The translations under genes and the position numbers were made by a program. The notes beneath the pieces are model-generated. The model made no database searches. It was given only the letters and a program-made list of their open reading frames with translations, and had not been told where the DNA came from. Below, one piece after another: positions 26,388 to 34,544 of a DNA stretch of 64,000 bases; position 1 is the stretch's first letter, and the number at the start of each line of letters is the position of its first letter. Origin of the DNA: CALAMC01 sp964459465 (GTDB taxonomy: Bacteria; Zixibacteria; MSB-5A5; GN15; PGXB01). The stretch is from assembly GCA_964459465.1 (NCBI GenBank), contig CAYWLR010000002.1, forward strand, positions 216,838 to 280,837, given 5' to 3'.

Positions 26388-26738
26388 TTATGCGCTTTTG
26401 GCCATGTCAACCAGACGGCCGAAAGTCGCCATATCGCGGGCGGCGATGTCGGCCAAATTTTTGCGGTCGAGCCCTATCCCGGCCTTTTTAAGGCCGGCCA
26501 TAAAGGTCGAATAATTCAAGCCGAATTGCCTGACGCCGGCCGATATGCGTGTAATCCAGAGGCTCCGAAATTCCCGCTTTTTATTGCGCCGATCACGATA
26601 GGCATATGTCATGCCTTTATGAACGGTTTCCAGAGCCGTACGATACAACCGGGAACGGCCGCCGTAATTCCCGCGGGCTTTATTCAGGACCTTTTTGTGA
26701 CGTCTGTGGGCGGCAACATTATTCTTGGCACGTGGCAT
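26388..26738 (-). CDS. rplT: 50S ribosomal protein L20
   Basis: The 116 residues match L20 ('MPRAKNNVAAHRRHKKVLNKARG', 'RDRRNKKREFRSLWITRI', 'IGLDRKNLADIA'). L20 binds 23S rRNA early in 50S assembly and in many bacteria represses its own infC-rpmI-rplT operon. It follows rpmI in the canonical order. The ribosome site is a good AGGAG. Confidence 0.98.
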   Translation of the reverse strand: MPRAKNNVAAHRRHKKVLNKARGNYGGRSRLYRTALETVHKGMTYAYRDRRNKKREFRSLWITRISAGVRQFGLNYSTFMAGLKKAGIGLDRKNLADIAARDMATFGRLVDMAKSA

Positions 26739-26761
26739 TTTATCAATACTCCTGTCGGGCT

Positions 26762-26959
26762 TTATGAATTTGGTATCAGCCGCCCGATTTTCTGGGCTTC
26801 AACCTTACTAACCAGTGCCTGCTTGCGCAGGTTTCTTTTCCGCTTGGCGCTCTTTTTCGTCAGGATATGGGTATGATAGGCTTTGCGTCGCTTGATCTTA
26901 CCCGTTGCTGTCCTCTTGAACCGTTTCGCGGCGGACTTGCTCGTTTTTATCTTGGGCAT
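26762..26959 (-). CDS. rpmI: 50S ribosomal protein L35
   Basis: The 65-residue L35 has the usual N-terminus 'MPKIKTSKSAAKRFKRTATGKIKRRKA' pattern and a strongly basic composition. Its start lies 62 bases inside the 3' end of infC, in another frame, with an AAGGATGG ribosome site inside infC. The overlap is unusually long for this operon and suggests translational coupling to infC. Confidence 0.97.
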   Translation of the reverse strand: MPKIKTSKSAAKRFKRTATGKIKRRKAYHTHILTKKSAKRKRNLRKQALVSKVEAQKIGRLIPNS

Positions 26960-27509
26960 TATCCATCCTTTTTTTGATGTCTTTTATCGCCTGCAGTTTC
27001 GGGACCAGAATCATGTTCAGCCGACGGCCTTCCATTTTCGGTTCCTGCCCTACGGTACTTATATCTTCAAGTTCTTTCACAACTCTTTCCAAAATCTTGA
27101 AACCATATTCGGTATGAGCCATTTCCCGTCCGGAAAACATCACGAAAGCTTTGACTTTGCTTCCCTGCATTAAAAACTCGCGCACATGGCGTGTTTTGAA
27201 ATTGAAATCGTGGTCGTCAATTTTCGGTCGATAACGCATCGATTTCATTTCGACGGTATGCTGCTTCTTCTTGGCCTGCCGGGCCTTCTTGGACATTTCG
27301 TACTTATACTTACCGAAATCCATTATCCGGCACACCGGGGGCTTGCTGTTGGGTGACACTTCGACCAAGTCCAGATGGACGTCGCGCGCCCGCTGAAGGG
27401 CTTCCTTGACCGGCAGAATTCCTATCTGTTCACCGTCATGACCGATCAGCCTGACCGGAGAAATCTTAATGCGCTCGTTGACCCGAACGGTCTCTTTTTT
27501 CTGGTTTAT
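26898..27509 (-). CDS. infC: translation initiation factor IF-3 (ATA start)
   Basis: IF-3 has two domains. The N-terminal part reads 'NQKKETVRVNERIKISPVRL...GEQIGI' and the C-terminal part contains 'PVCRIMDFGKYKYE', 'KSMRYRPKIDDHDF' and 'VMFSGREMAHTEYG'. No ATG, GTG or TTG codon lies at the expected N-terminus. The only plausible start is ATA at 27509, five bases after a perfect GGAGG and four sense codons after an in-frame stop (27527-27525). Rare start codons in infC are known to allow IF-3 to discriminate against its own message. That start gives 203 residues. The thrS stop is 10 bases upstream. A start at the internal TTG (27368) would delete half of the N-domain and is unlikely. Confidence 0.93.
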   Translation of the reverse strand: MNQKKETVRVNERIKISPVRLIGHDGEQIGILPVKEALQRARDVHLDLVEVSPNSKPPVCRIMDFGKYKYEMSKKARQAKKKQHTVEMKSMRYRPKIDDHDFNFKTRHVREFLMQGSKVKAFVMFSGREMAHTEYGFKILERVVKELEDISTVGQEPKMEGRRLNMILVPKLQAIKDIKKRMDNAQDKNEQVRRETVQEDSNG

Positions 27510-27519
27510 TTTATCCTCC

Positions 27520-29457
27520 TCAAATCAACTGCGGACTGGCCGCCCTGGTTCGAATTTCCTCTTTCATTTTATCGATCAGCTCATCCACGTCAAGAGAACC
27601 TTTATCGCCATGACCATGTATCCGAAGTGAAACCTGGCCGGCGTCCATTTCCCTGGCTCCAATTATAAGCATATAAGGGATTTTCTGCAACTCCGATTCA
27701 CGAATCTTGTGGCCGATTTTTTCGGAGCGCGAATCCAGCTCACAGCGAAGACCGGCCGCCTTGAGCCTGTCGACAACGGAGCGACCATAATCATTGAAAT
27801 CGTCGGTAATCGGCAGTATTCGAGCCTGCACCGGCGCCAGCCAGAGCGGGAATTTCCCGGCGTAATGCTCAATCAAAACCCCGAAAAATCTTTCGATCGA
27901 ACCCAAAAGCGCCCGGTGAATCATATACGGCCGCTTCAGCTGGCCGTCCTTGTCGGCGTAGGTCAAATCAAACCTCTCCGGCAGGCTGAAATCGAACTGG
28001 ATGGTCGAGCATTGCCAGCTTCGTCCCAGGGCATCTTTAATTTTAATGTCAATTTTCGGCCCGTAAAAAGCGCCGCCGCCTTCATCGACCGAATACTTTA
28101 AATCGAGAAGGTCCATCGCCCGGCGCAGGCCATTCTGGGCTTTCTCCCAATCGGCCTCGTCACCGATGGCTTTTTCCGGACGAGTTGCCAGATAAATGTC
28201 ATAGGCCGGAAATCTGAAGGCGTCCAGAATGTGTATGCAGAATTTTATCAGCCAGACCAGTTCATCTTCCATGCCCTCCGGCGAAACGAAGTGATGAGCG
28301 TCGTCCTGCGTAAACCCGCGCACCCGCATCAGTCCGTGCAGAACTCCGGGCATCTCGTAACGATACACCGTCCCCAGTTCTCCCCAGCGAAGCGGCAAAT
28401 CGCGGTAGCTCCATCGCCGCGATTTGAACATGTGAATATGAAATGGGCAGTTCATCGGCTTGATCTGGTAGCGCTGGTCATCGACCTTTATCGGCTCATA
28501 CATATTTTCGGCATAAAAACCGGTGTGCCCGGAACGGTGCCATAACTCCAGATTCGCAATATGCGGGCTGAAAACGAGTTCATAGCCGTTTTTAATATGT
28601 TCATCACGCCAGAAATTTTCTATTTCGTTGCGGATGGTCGCTCCTTTGGGCAACCACAGTACCAGCCCGGCACCGACTTCGTTGGTGATATGAAACAGCT
28701 CCAGCTGTTTTCCGAGGGTCCGGTGGTCTCTTTTTTTGGCTTCCTCCAGCCGAAAGAGATATTCCTCGAGCATGCTTTTTTTCGGGTAGGAAACGCCATA
28801 AATGCGTTGCAGCATGGTTCGTTTCTCGTCGCCGCGCCAATAGGCGCCGGACGAGGAAATCAGTTTGAAGGCCTTAATCATCCCGGTATTGGGGATATGC
28901 GGCCCGCGGCATAAATCTTCGAACCGGGAATGGCTGTACACGGTGACGCGGTCATCGAGGATGTCCTCTTCAAGCATCTCGACTTTATACAAGGCATTTT
29001 GTTCGCGGTATTTTTTCAGCATTTCTTCCCGGGAGACTTCGGTACGGCAGAATTCTGATTTTTCATCGATGATCTCCTGCATGCGTTTTTCGATACGCTC
29101 CAGGTCCTCCGGGGAAAACGGCTTTTCGATTTCAAAATCATAGTAAAAGCCTTCTTCTATCGGAGGGCCGATGGCCAGGCGGGTGCCGGGGAACAGGTCC
29201 AGTACCGCCTGGGCCATGATATGAGCCGATGAATGCCAGAAGGTTTCTTTTCCTTCGCGGTCGTCAAATGTAACAATTTGCACGGGAGCATTGGTGTCGA
29301 TTTCGCTGTTCAAATCCCGGACTTTACCGTCGACTTTTATCGCGATGGCCTCTTTGGCGAGTCGCGAAGAAATCGATTTGGCGATGTCAAGGCCGGTCGT
29401 TCCCGCAGGGTACGACTTCGATGAACCGTCCGGCAATGTAATCGTTACATTACTCAT
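27520..29457 (-). CDS. thrS: threonyl-tRNA synthetase
   Basis: The 645 residues match ThrRS. They contain an N-terminal TGS domain ('MSNVTITLPDGSSKSYPAGTT'), the editing/SAD domain with the HxxxH motif ('HSSAHIMAQAV') and later Cys/His ('CRGPHI'), and the class II catalytic core ('KPMNCPFHIHMFKS', 'LRWGELGTVYRYE', 'RGFTQDDAHHF', 'IHRALLGSIERFFG'). An anticodon-binding domain ends the protein. The start at 29457 is preferred over an ATG 7 codons upstream because it fits the family N-terminus. tRNA-Val lies 59 bases upstream and may share the transcript. No T-box leader fits in that gap. Confidence 0.97.
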   Translation of the reverse strand: MSNVTITLPDGSSKSYPAGTTGLDIAKSISSRLAKEAIAIKVDGKVRDLNSEIDTNAPVQIVTFDDREGKETFWHSSAHIMAQAVLDLFPGTRLAIGPPIEEGFYYDFEIEKPFSPEDLERIEKRMQEIIDEKSEFCRTEVSREEMLKKYREQNALYKVEMLEEDILDDRVTVYSHSRFEDLCRGPHIPNTGMIKAFKLISSSGAYWRGDEKRTMLQRIYGVSYPKKSMLEEYLFRLEEAKKRDHRTLGKQLELFHITNEVGAGLVLWLPKGATIRNEIENFWRDEHIKNGYELVFSPHIANLELWHRSGHTGFYAENMYEPIKVDDQRYQIKPMNCPFHIHMFKSRRWSYRDLPLRWGELGTVYRYEMPGVLHGLMRVRGFTQDDAHHFVSPEGMEDELVWLIKFCIHILDAFRFPAYDIYLATRPEKAIGDEADWEKAQNGLRRAMDLLDLKYSVDEGGGAFYGPKIDIKIKDALGRSWQCSTIQFDFSLPERFDLTYADKDGQLKRPYMIHRALLGSIERFFGVLIEHYAGKFPLWLAPVQARILPITDDFNDYGRSVVDRLKAAGLRCELDSRSEKIGHKIRESELQKIPYMLIIGAREMDAGQVSLRIHGHGDKGSLDVDELIDKMKEEIRTRAASPQLI

Positions 29458-29515
29458 ACCTAAACCATAAGCGGGCATAAATCGTTACATTATACGACTT
29501 ATATCCCGCTAAAAA

Positions 29516-29592
29516 TGGTGGGCGATACTGGAATCGAACCAGTGACCTCCTGCATGTCAAGCAGGCACTCTAACCAACTGAGCTAATCGCCC
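29516..29592 (-). tRNA. tRNA-Val (anticodon GAC)
   Basis: The 77-base cloverleaf on the minus strand has acceptor stem GGGCGAT/ATCGCCC, D-arm 'TAGCTCAGTTGGTTAGAG', anticodon stem CCTGC/GCAGG with loop TTGACAT (anticodon GAC), T-arm with GGTTCGATTCC, and an encoded CCA end at 29518-29516. It reads the valine codons GUC and GUU. A promoter candidate lies about 47 bases upstream. Confidence 0.96.
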
Positions 29593-29638
29593 ATCCTATT
29601 TAAGTCAAAAAAACATACCCAATCTAATGTAAACTGAT

Positions 29639-29667
29639 ATCTTATATATAATTATCGATTATGTCAA
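29639..29667 (-). promoter_or_regulatory. promoter of tRNA-Val (and possibly thrS)
   Basis: On the minus strand, TTGACA (29667-29662), 17 bases and TAAGAT (29644-29639, 4 of 6) end 47 bases before the tRNA 5' end. Confidence 0.5.
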
Positions 29668-29879
29668 GAAAAATATTAGGCCGGATATTTATAATACGGT
29701 ATATTCAAGACTTGCATGGGGCGACCTATACCTGATTTTTATATATAAAAATGAACCCTCACTTTTTTCCTGATGTCAATTTCCCGATGTTTTAAATGTC
29801 TCATAAAAAATTCGATATCAAGGATTTAAGATATCATCGGCCACTGCCGGAATACATTTCTAAATCCGCAAAAAAGCAC

Positions 29880-29907
29880 TTGCCTGAAATTCGCTTTTAT
29901 ATATAAT
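29880..29907 (+). promoter_or_regulatory. promoter of the hbd-ackA-nfnAB operon
   Basis: TTGCCT (29880-29885), a 16-base spacer and a perfect TATAAT (29902-29907) place the start site about 40 bases before the ATG at 29956. Confidence 0.55.
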
Positions 29908-29955
29908 AAGGCGTGAATTTGTTACTTTTTTCACATATCCGAAAGGCGGACTTAA

Positions 29956-30858
29956 ATGGCTTTCAATAAAATTCTGATTGTCGGTGCTGGAGTAATGGGT
30001 CAAGGGTTGGCTGAAGCCGCGGCCGGCACGGGAACTGAAGTTATTCTTCTGGATCGCACTTTAAAAAACGCGCATAAGGGCATCTTGGGTGTTGGCGAAC
30101 GTATCGACCAGGAAATAAAGAAATGGGGAAAGACCCAGGCGGAAAAGCGGGCCATACTATCTCGCATTTCGCCTTCGGCGGACCTTCAGGACGCCAAAAA
30201 GGCCGACCTGATAATCGAGGCGATTCCCGATATAATGCGTCAAAAGCGCGAATTATTCCAGAAGCTTGACGACCTCTGCCCCGACGATGTTGTCTTCATC
30301 ACCAATACGGCCACTCTTTCAATCAGCGAACTGGCCGCCGCGACCGATCGTCCGGACAAGCTGATCGGAATGCACTTTCTGCATCCCGTTCCGGCCATCC
30401 CGATTGTTGAAATCATTCGCGGCCTGAAAACGTCGGAAGAGACATTCAAAACGGCGCGGGAGTTCGCCGACCTTCTCGGCAAAACCGCCATCAGCGTTTT
30501 TGAATATCCGGGCTACGTTACCACCCGCGTAATTGTCCCGCTCATCAACGAAGCCATGCACGTCGTCATGGAGGGCATCTGCTCGGCCCGCGACGTGGAC
30601 CGGGCCATGAAACTCGGTTTCGGGTTCAATGTCGGGCCGCTGGCTCTGGCCGATATGATGGGTCTGGACGTCGTCATGTCGTGGATGGAAAATCTTCTGA
30701 AAGAACTTTCCGAACATAAATATAACCCCTGTCCCCTGCTGCGCAAAATGGTTCGAGCGGGGTATTTGGGAGTCAAATCGGGCGAGGGCTTTTTCAAGTA
30801 TGACGAAGAAGGCAATCGACTCGGCGAAAGCGATATCGTTAAAAAAGGACATGTTTAA
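29956..30858 (+). CDS. hbd: 3-hydroxyacyl-CoA (3-hydroxybutyryl-CoA) dehydrogenase
   Basis: The 300-residue protein has a Rossmann domain ('ILIVGAGVMGQGLAEAAAGTGTEVILLDR') and the C-terminal 3HCDH domain. Catalytic motifs are 'GMHFLHPVPAIPIVEII' (His), 'GYVTTRVIVPLINEA' (Asn-containing helix; Thr-Arg where most relatives have Asn-Arg) and 'GFGFNVGPLALADMMGLD'. It oxidises 3-hydroxyacyl-CoA with NAD(P)+ or reduces acetoacetyl-CoA. It opens the only plus-strand operon and is followed two bases later by ackA. The ribosome site is AAAGGCGGA. No thiolase or crotonase lies nearby, so the pathway direction is unknown. Confidence 0.9.
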   Translation: MAFNKILIVGAGVMGQGLAEAAAGTGTEVILLDRTLKNAHKGILGVGERIDQEIKKWGKTQAEKRAILSRISPSADLQDAKKADLIIEAIPDIMRQKRELFQKLDDLCPDDVVFITNTATLSISELAAATDRPDKLIGMHFLHPVPAIPIVEIIRGLKTSEETFKTAREFADLLGKTAISVFEYPGYVTTRVIVPLINEAMHVVMEGICSARDVDRAMKLGFGFNVGPLALADMMGLDVVMSWMENLLKELSEHKYNPCPLLRKMVRAGYLGVKSGEGFFKYDEEGNRLGESDIVKKGHV

Positions 30859-30860
30859 TC

Positions 30861-32069
30861 ATGAACATACTAGTTTTAAACTGCGGTTCCTCATCCGTCA
30901 AGTATCAGTTCTTCGATACCGACAAAAAGGCGGCGCTGGCCACGGGCGATGTCACCCGCATCGGCATGTCAGGGGCAGTTCTGACTCACAAGCCGGTGGA
31001 CCGTCCCGAGGTTAAAATCACGGGTGAGATGCTGGACCATATTGTTGCCATCGAGCATATAATTTCGGTGTTGCTTTCGGAAAACCATGGCGTTATTAAA
31101 AATAAGTCTGAAATCCATGCCATCGGGCATAGAGTCGTTCATGGCGGTGAAAAATTCACCGGCTCAATTTTAATCGACCAGGAAGTATTGAGACAGATTC
31201 GCAAGCTGATCGACCTCGCGCCGTTGCATAACCCGCATAACCTTCGCGGTATTGACGCCTGTCGAAAAAACCTGCCCGATGTTCCGCAGGTGGCTGTGTT
31301 TGACACCGCCTTTCACTGCAATATGCCGCCCGAGGCTTACATATATGGCCTGCCCTATGTCATGTACAAGCAGTACAGTATTCGCCGCTATGGCTTTCAT
31401 GGAACTTCGCATCGCTATGTTTCCGAACGGGCCGCGGATATGCTGGGCAAGCCGATTAGCCAGTTACGGACAGTCACCTGCCATCTCGGCAACGGCGCCT
31501 CCATTGCCGCCGTCGACCGGGGCCGCTCGGTGGATACATCGATGGGCTTTACCCCTCTGGAAGGTCTCTTGATGGGGACTCGTTGCGGCGACATGGACCC
31601 GGCCGTAATTCTGCATATTATGGGCCGCGAAGAATTGACTTTGCACGAGGCGAATACCCTCATGAACAAGCATTCCGGGCTGGCGGGAATTTCGGGAGTA
31701 TCATCGGACATGCGCGAGATCATCTCCGCCAAAAAGGATGGACATACCAACGCCAAACTGGCCTTCGACATATACTGCTACCGCCTGAAAAAATATATCG
31801 GCGCCTATGCCGCCGCCATGGGCGGACTGGAATGCGTCGTTTTCACCGCCGGGATTGGGCAGAATTCACCCGATGTCCGCGCTCATACTTGCCAGGGTCT
31901 GGAATTTCTGGGCATTGCCCTTGACCCCGAAAAAAACGCCAAAGCAATCAATATCGAAGCCGACATCAGCCGTGCCGATTCATCCACCAGAGTGCTGGCG
32001 ATTCCAACAAATGAAGAACTTGTGATTGCCATGGATACTCGTGACATCGTGACAAATTTGAATAAGTAA
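30861..32069 (+). CDS. ackA: acetate kinase
   Basis: The 402 residues match AckA: 'MNILVLNCGSSSVKYQFF', 'VVHGGEKF', 'FDTAFH', 'RRYGFHGTSHRYV', 'CHLGNGASIAA', 'GTRCGDMDP' and 'FTAGIGQNSP'. It makes ATP and acetate from acetyl phosphate, or the reverse. The usual partner pta is not in the window. It sits two bases after hbd, in an operon with NfnAB, which suggests a fermentative or syntrophic energy module. It is cytoplasmic. Confidence 0.97.
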   Translation: MNILVLNCGSSSVKYQFFDTDKKAALATGDVTRIGMSGAVLTHKPVDRPEVKITGEMLDHIVAIEHIISVLLSENHGVIKNKSEIHAIGHRVVHGGEKFTGSILIDQEVLRQIRKLIDLAPLHNPHNLRGIDACRKNLPDVPQVAVFDTAFHCNMPPEAYIYGLPYVMYKQYSIRRYGFHGTSHRYVSERAADMLGKPISQLRTVTCHLGNGASIAAVDRGRSVDTSMGFTPLEGLLMGTRCGDMDPAVILHIMGREELTLHEANTLMNKHSGLAGISGVSSDMREIISAKKDGHTNAKLAFDIYCYRLKKYIGAYAAAMGGLECVVFTAGIGQNSPDVRAHTCQGLEFLGIALDPEKNAKAINIEADISRADSSTRVLAIPTNEELVIAMDTRDIVTNLNK

Positions 32070-32108
32070 TATCGAGATATTAAGCCGTACAATCGGCGAG
32101 GAGGCGCG

Positions 32109-32984
32109 TTGTTCGAGATTCTGGATAAAAAGGAGTTGTGCGAGAAAGTTCACCAGTTTCGTATCAAGGCTCCTCATCTGGTTTCCAAGGCCAAAGCCGG
32201 TCAATTCGTGATTTTGCGCAAGGACGAGGCCGGCGAGCGTATCCCCATGTCCATCGGCGGACTTGACCGCAAGAACGGCATACTCACCGTCGTCATCCAG
32301 GAAGTGGGCAAAACCTCGGCTGCCATGAACCGTATGAAGAAAGGTGATTTTTTCGCCGATGTCGTCGGCCCGCTCGGTCTTCCCTCGCACGTCGAAAAAT
32401 TCGGCCATTGCGTCTGTATCGGCGGCGGCGTCGGGATTCCGCCTATTTTTCCCATCGCCCAGGCTCTCAAAGACGCGGGTAACAAAGTCACCAGCATAAT
32501 CGGCGCCCGGACGAAAAGTCTGCTCATATTCGAAGAGGAACTTGCCTCCGCCTCGCATGAGTTGAAAATATCCACGGATGACGGTTCCTTCGGCACCCAC
32601 GGTTTTGTCACGACCATCCTGCAGCAGATGATCGACGGCGGCGGAAAAATCGACATGGTTATCGCCATCGGCCCGGTACCCATGATGAAGGCGGTCGTTA
32701 ACACCACCCGCGAACCGAAAATTAAAACTTATGTCAGCCTCAATCCGATTATGGTGGATGGCACCGGTATGTGCGGGGCTTGCCGGGTGACGGTTGGCGG
32801 CAAAACCAAATTCGCATGTGTCGATGGCCCGGATTTCGATGGCCATGAAGTCGATTTCGATGAAATGACCAAACGCCAGAAGATGTACCATCGCTATGAA
32901 AAACTGGCCTACGATAAATTTCTCGAAGATGATCATTGTCGCCTGGCCAAAGCGGCGGCCGAACTTAAAAAAAAGACGACTTAG
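32109..32984 (+). CDS. nfnA: NfnA-like FAD/NAD-binding subunit (ferredoxin-NADP oxidoreductase alpha)
   Basis: The 291-residue ferredoxin-reductase-like protein has an FAD-binding barrel ('PMSIGGLD'), an NAD domain ('CVCIGGGVGIPPIFPIAQAL', 'IGARTKSLLIFEEE', 'IAIGPVPMMKAV') and a C-terminal [2Fe-2S] site ('GTGMCGACRVTVGGKTKFACVDGPDFDGH'). With NfnB it forms the electron-bifurcating transhydrogenase that couples NADH and ferredoxin to NADPH. The start codon is TTG, preceded by a strong GAGGAGG. NfnB follows three bases later. Confidence 0.9.
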   Translation: MFEILDKKELCEKVHQFRIKAPHLVSKAKAGQFVILRKDEAGERIPMSIGGLDRKNGILTVVIQEVGKTSAAMNRMKKGDFFADVVGPLGLPSHVEKFGHCVCIGGGVGIPPIFPIAQALKDAGNKVTSIIGARTKSLLIFEEELASASHELKISTDDGSFGTHGFVTTILQQMIDGGGKIDMVIAIGPVPMMKAVVNTTREPKIKTYVSLNPIMVDGTGMCGACRVTVGGKTKFACVDGPDFDGHEVDFDEMTKRQKMYHRYEKLAYDKFLEDDHCRLAKAAAELKKKTT

Positions 32985-32987
32985 GAT

Positions 32988-34478
32988 ATGGCCATGACGG
33001 AAAATAAAAAATTCGATGACATGACCAAAAAAGAGCGGATGCAGCTGCCGCGCGTCAAGATGCCGGAGCAGGATCCCCAGGCCAGGAAGAAAAACTTTCA
33101 GGAAGTACCTTTCGGCCTTACCCCGGAGATGGCTATCGCCGAATCATGGCGGTGCATCGAATGCAAGAATCCCAAATGCATCGAGGGTTGTCCGGTCGAG
33201 GTGGATATACCGGCTTTTATTCTCAAGGTGCGCGCCGGTGATTTTGTCGGGGCGGCTCGCAAGATAAAGGAAACAAACGCCCTCCCGGCCATCTGCGGAC
33301 GGGTCTGCCCGCAGGAAGAGCAGTGCGAAAAAGTTTGCGTTCTCGGGGCCAAATACAAGCCGGTCGCCATTGGTTATATGGAACGTTTCGTGGCCGACTT
33401 CGAACGCAACAATAAGCTGATCGAAATCCCGAAAACGGCAAAAGCCACCGGCAAGAAAATCGCCGTTGTCGGTTCCGGGCCGGCCGGATTAACCGTCGCC
33501 GCCGACCTGGCGCTGTTGGGGCACAAAGTAGTTATTTATGAAGCCCTGCATAAACCGGGCGGAGTATTGATTTATGGCATCCCTGAATTTCGTCTGCCCA
33601 AAGCCATCGTGGCCTCCGAGGTGGACTATTTAAAAAAACTCGGGGTCGAAGTCAACAACAGCTTCGTGGTCGGCAAACTCGATACGGTGGATGAACTTTT
33701 CGAGGCCGGCTTCGACGCCGTCTTTATCGGTACCGGGGCGGGACTGCCCAACTTCATGCATATCGAGGGTGAAAATCTCAACGGCGTCTATTCTTCCAAC
33801 GAATTTTTGACGCGCTCGAATTTAATGGCCGCTTATGACTTCCCGAATATGGATACGCCCATCTTTGTCGGCAAAAATGTGGCCGTCCTCGGCGGCGGCA
33901 ACACGGCTATGGATTCGGTGCGCACAGCCTTGCGTCTCGGTGCGGAAAACGGGTATATTATCTATCGCCGCAGTCGCACCGAAATGCCCGCCCGTATCGA
34001 GGAAATCCACCACGCCGAGCAGGAAGGTGTTCAGTTCAATTTCCTGACCAACCCGATTCGCTTCATCGGCAATGCCGACGGCTGGGTAACACACATGGAA
34101 TGCATCCGTATGGAATTGGGCGAACCTGACAGCTCCGGACGTCGTCGGCCGGTGCCCATAGAAGGCTCCAATTTCACCCTGCCGGTCGATACGGTCGTAA
34201 TTGCAGTCGGCAACAGCTCCAACCCACTGATACCACAAACTACACCGGGCTTGAATACCAACCGCTGGGGCAATATTACGGTCGATGAAAAAACCATGAT
34301 GACCTCGCGCAAAGGCGTCTTTGCCGGGGGCGATATTGTCACCGGCGGTGCGACAGTTATTCTGGCGGCTGGCGCGGGCAAAGTGGCGGCGCGGGCGATT
34401 CATCGCTATGTGCTTGGATTACCCATGATTGACGAAGGGAAAAAGGAAGAAGAATCCCCGGCGCAGAAGGCCGGATGA
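32988..34478 (+). CDS. nfnB: NfnB-like subunit (glutamate-synthase small-chain-like, bifurcating transhydrogenase beta)
   Basis: The 496-residue protein has an N-terminal iron-sulfur domain with two cysteine clusters ('CIECKNPKCIEGCPVEV', 'CGRVCPQEEQCEKVC'). Two nucleotide-binding folds follow: the FAD motif 'AVVGSGPAGLTVAADLALLGH' and the NADPH motif 'VAVLGGGNTAMDSVRTALRLG'. A stand-alone glutamate synthase small subunit looks similar, but the adjacent nfnA makes NfnB more likely. It ends 24 bases before a strong bidirectional terminator. Confidence 0.9.
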   Translation: MAMTENKKFDDMTKKERMQLPRVKMPEQDPQARKKNFQEVPFGLTPEMAIAESWRCIECKNPKCIEGCPVEVDIPAFILKVRAGDFVGAARKIKETNALPAICGRVCPQEEQCEKVCVLGAKYKPVAIGYMERFVADFERNNKLIEIPKTAKATGKKIAVVGSGPAGLTVAADLALLGHKVVIYEALHKPGGVLIYGIPEFRLPKAIVASEVDYLKKLGVEVNNSFVVGKLDTVDELFEAGFDAVFIGTGAGLPNFMHIEGENLNGVYSSNEFLTRSNLMAAYDFPNMDTPIFVGKNVAVLGGGNTAMDSVRTALRLGAENGYIIYRRSRTEMPARIEEIHHAEQEGVQFNFLTNPIRFIGNADGWVTHMECIRMELGEPDSSGRRRPVPIEGSNFTLPVDTVVIAVGNSSNPLIPQTTPGLNTNRWGNITVDEKTMMTSRKGVFAGGDIVTGGATVILAAGAGKVAARAIHRYVLGLPMIDEGKKEEESPAQKAG

Positions 34479-34502
34479 TTTAGATTAATATATCACGTAC
34501 AT

Positions 34503-34536
34503 AAAAAAACCGCCGGTGATCAGCCGGCGGTTTTTT
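34503..34536. terminator. bidirectional Rho-independent terminator between nfnB and icd
   Basis: A GC stem ACCGCCGG/CCGGCGGT is flanked by an A run on the left and a T run on the right. It therefore works for both the rightward nfnAB and the leftward icd transcript. Confidence 0.9.
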
Positions 34537-34544
34537 GCAAAACA

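Larger units (their letters stand above)
29593..29955. other. intergenic region between divergent transcripts
   Basis: This AT-rich 363-base stretch separates the leftward tRNA-Val/thrS transcript from the rightward hbd-ackA-nfnAB operon. It holds one promoter candidate for each direction (29639-29667 minus, 29880-29907 plus). I see no ORF with a ribosome site, no riboswitch-like structure and no repeats beyond two TTTTATATATAA-like AT tracts near 29735 and 29894. Confidence 0.7.

Noticed and set aside
27368..27368. TTG start for infC
   Set aside because: It removes half of the conserved N-terminal domain and has no ribosome site, while the ATA at 27509 has GGAGG at the right distance.
29458..29515. 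T-box leader upstream of thrS
   Set aside because: The gap between tRNA-Val and thrS is 58 bases, too short for a T-box, and no antiterminator motif is visible.
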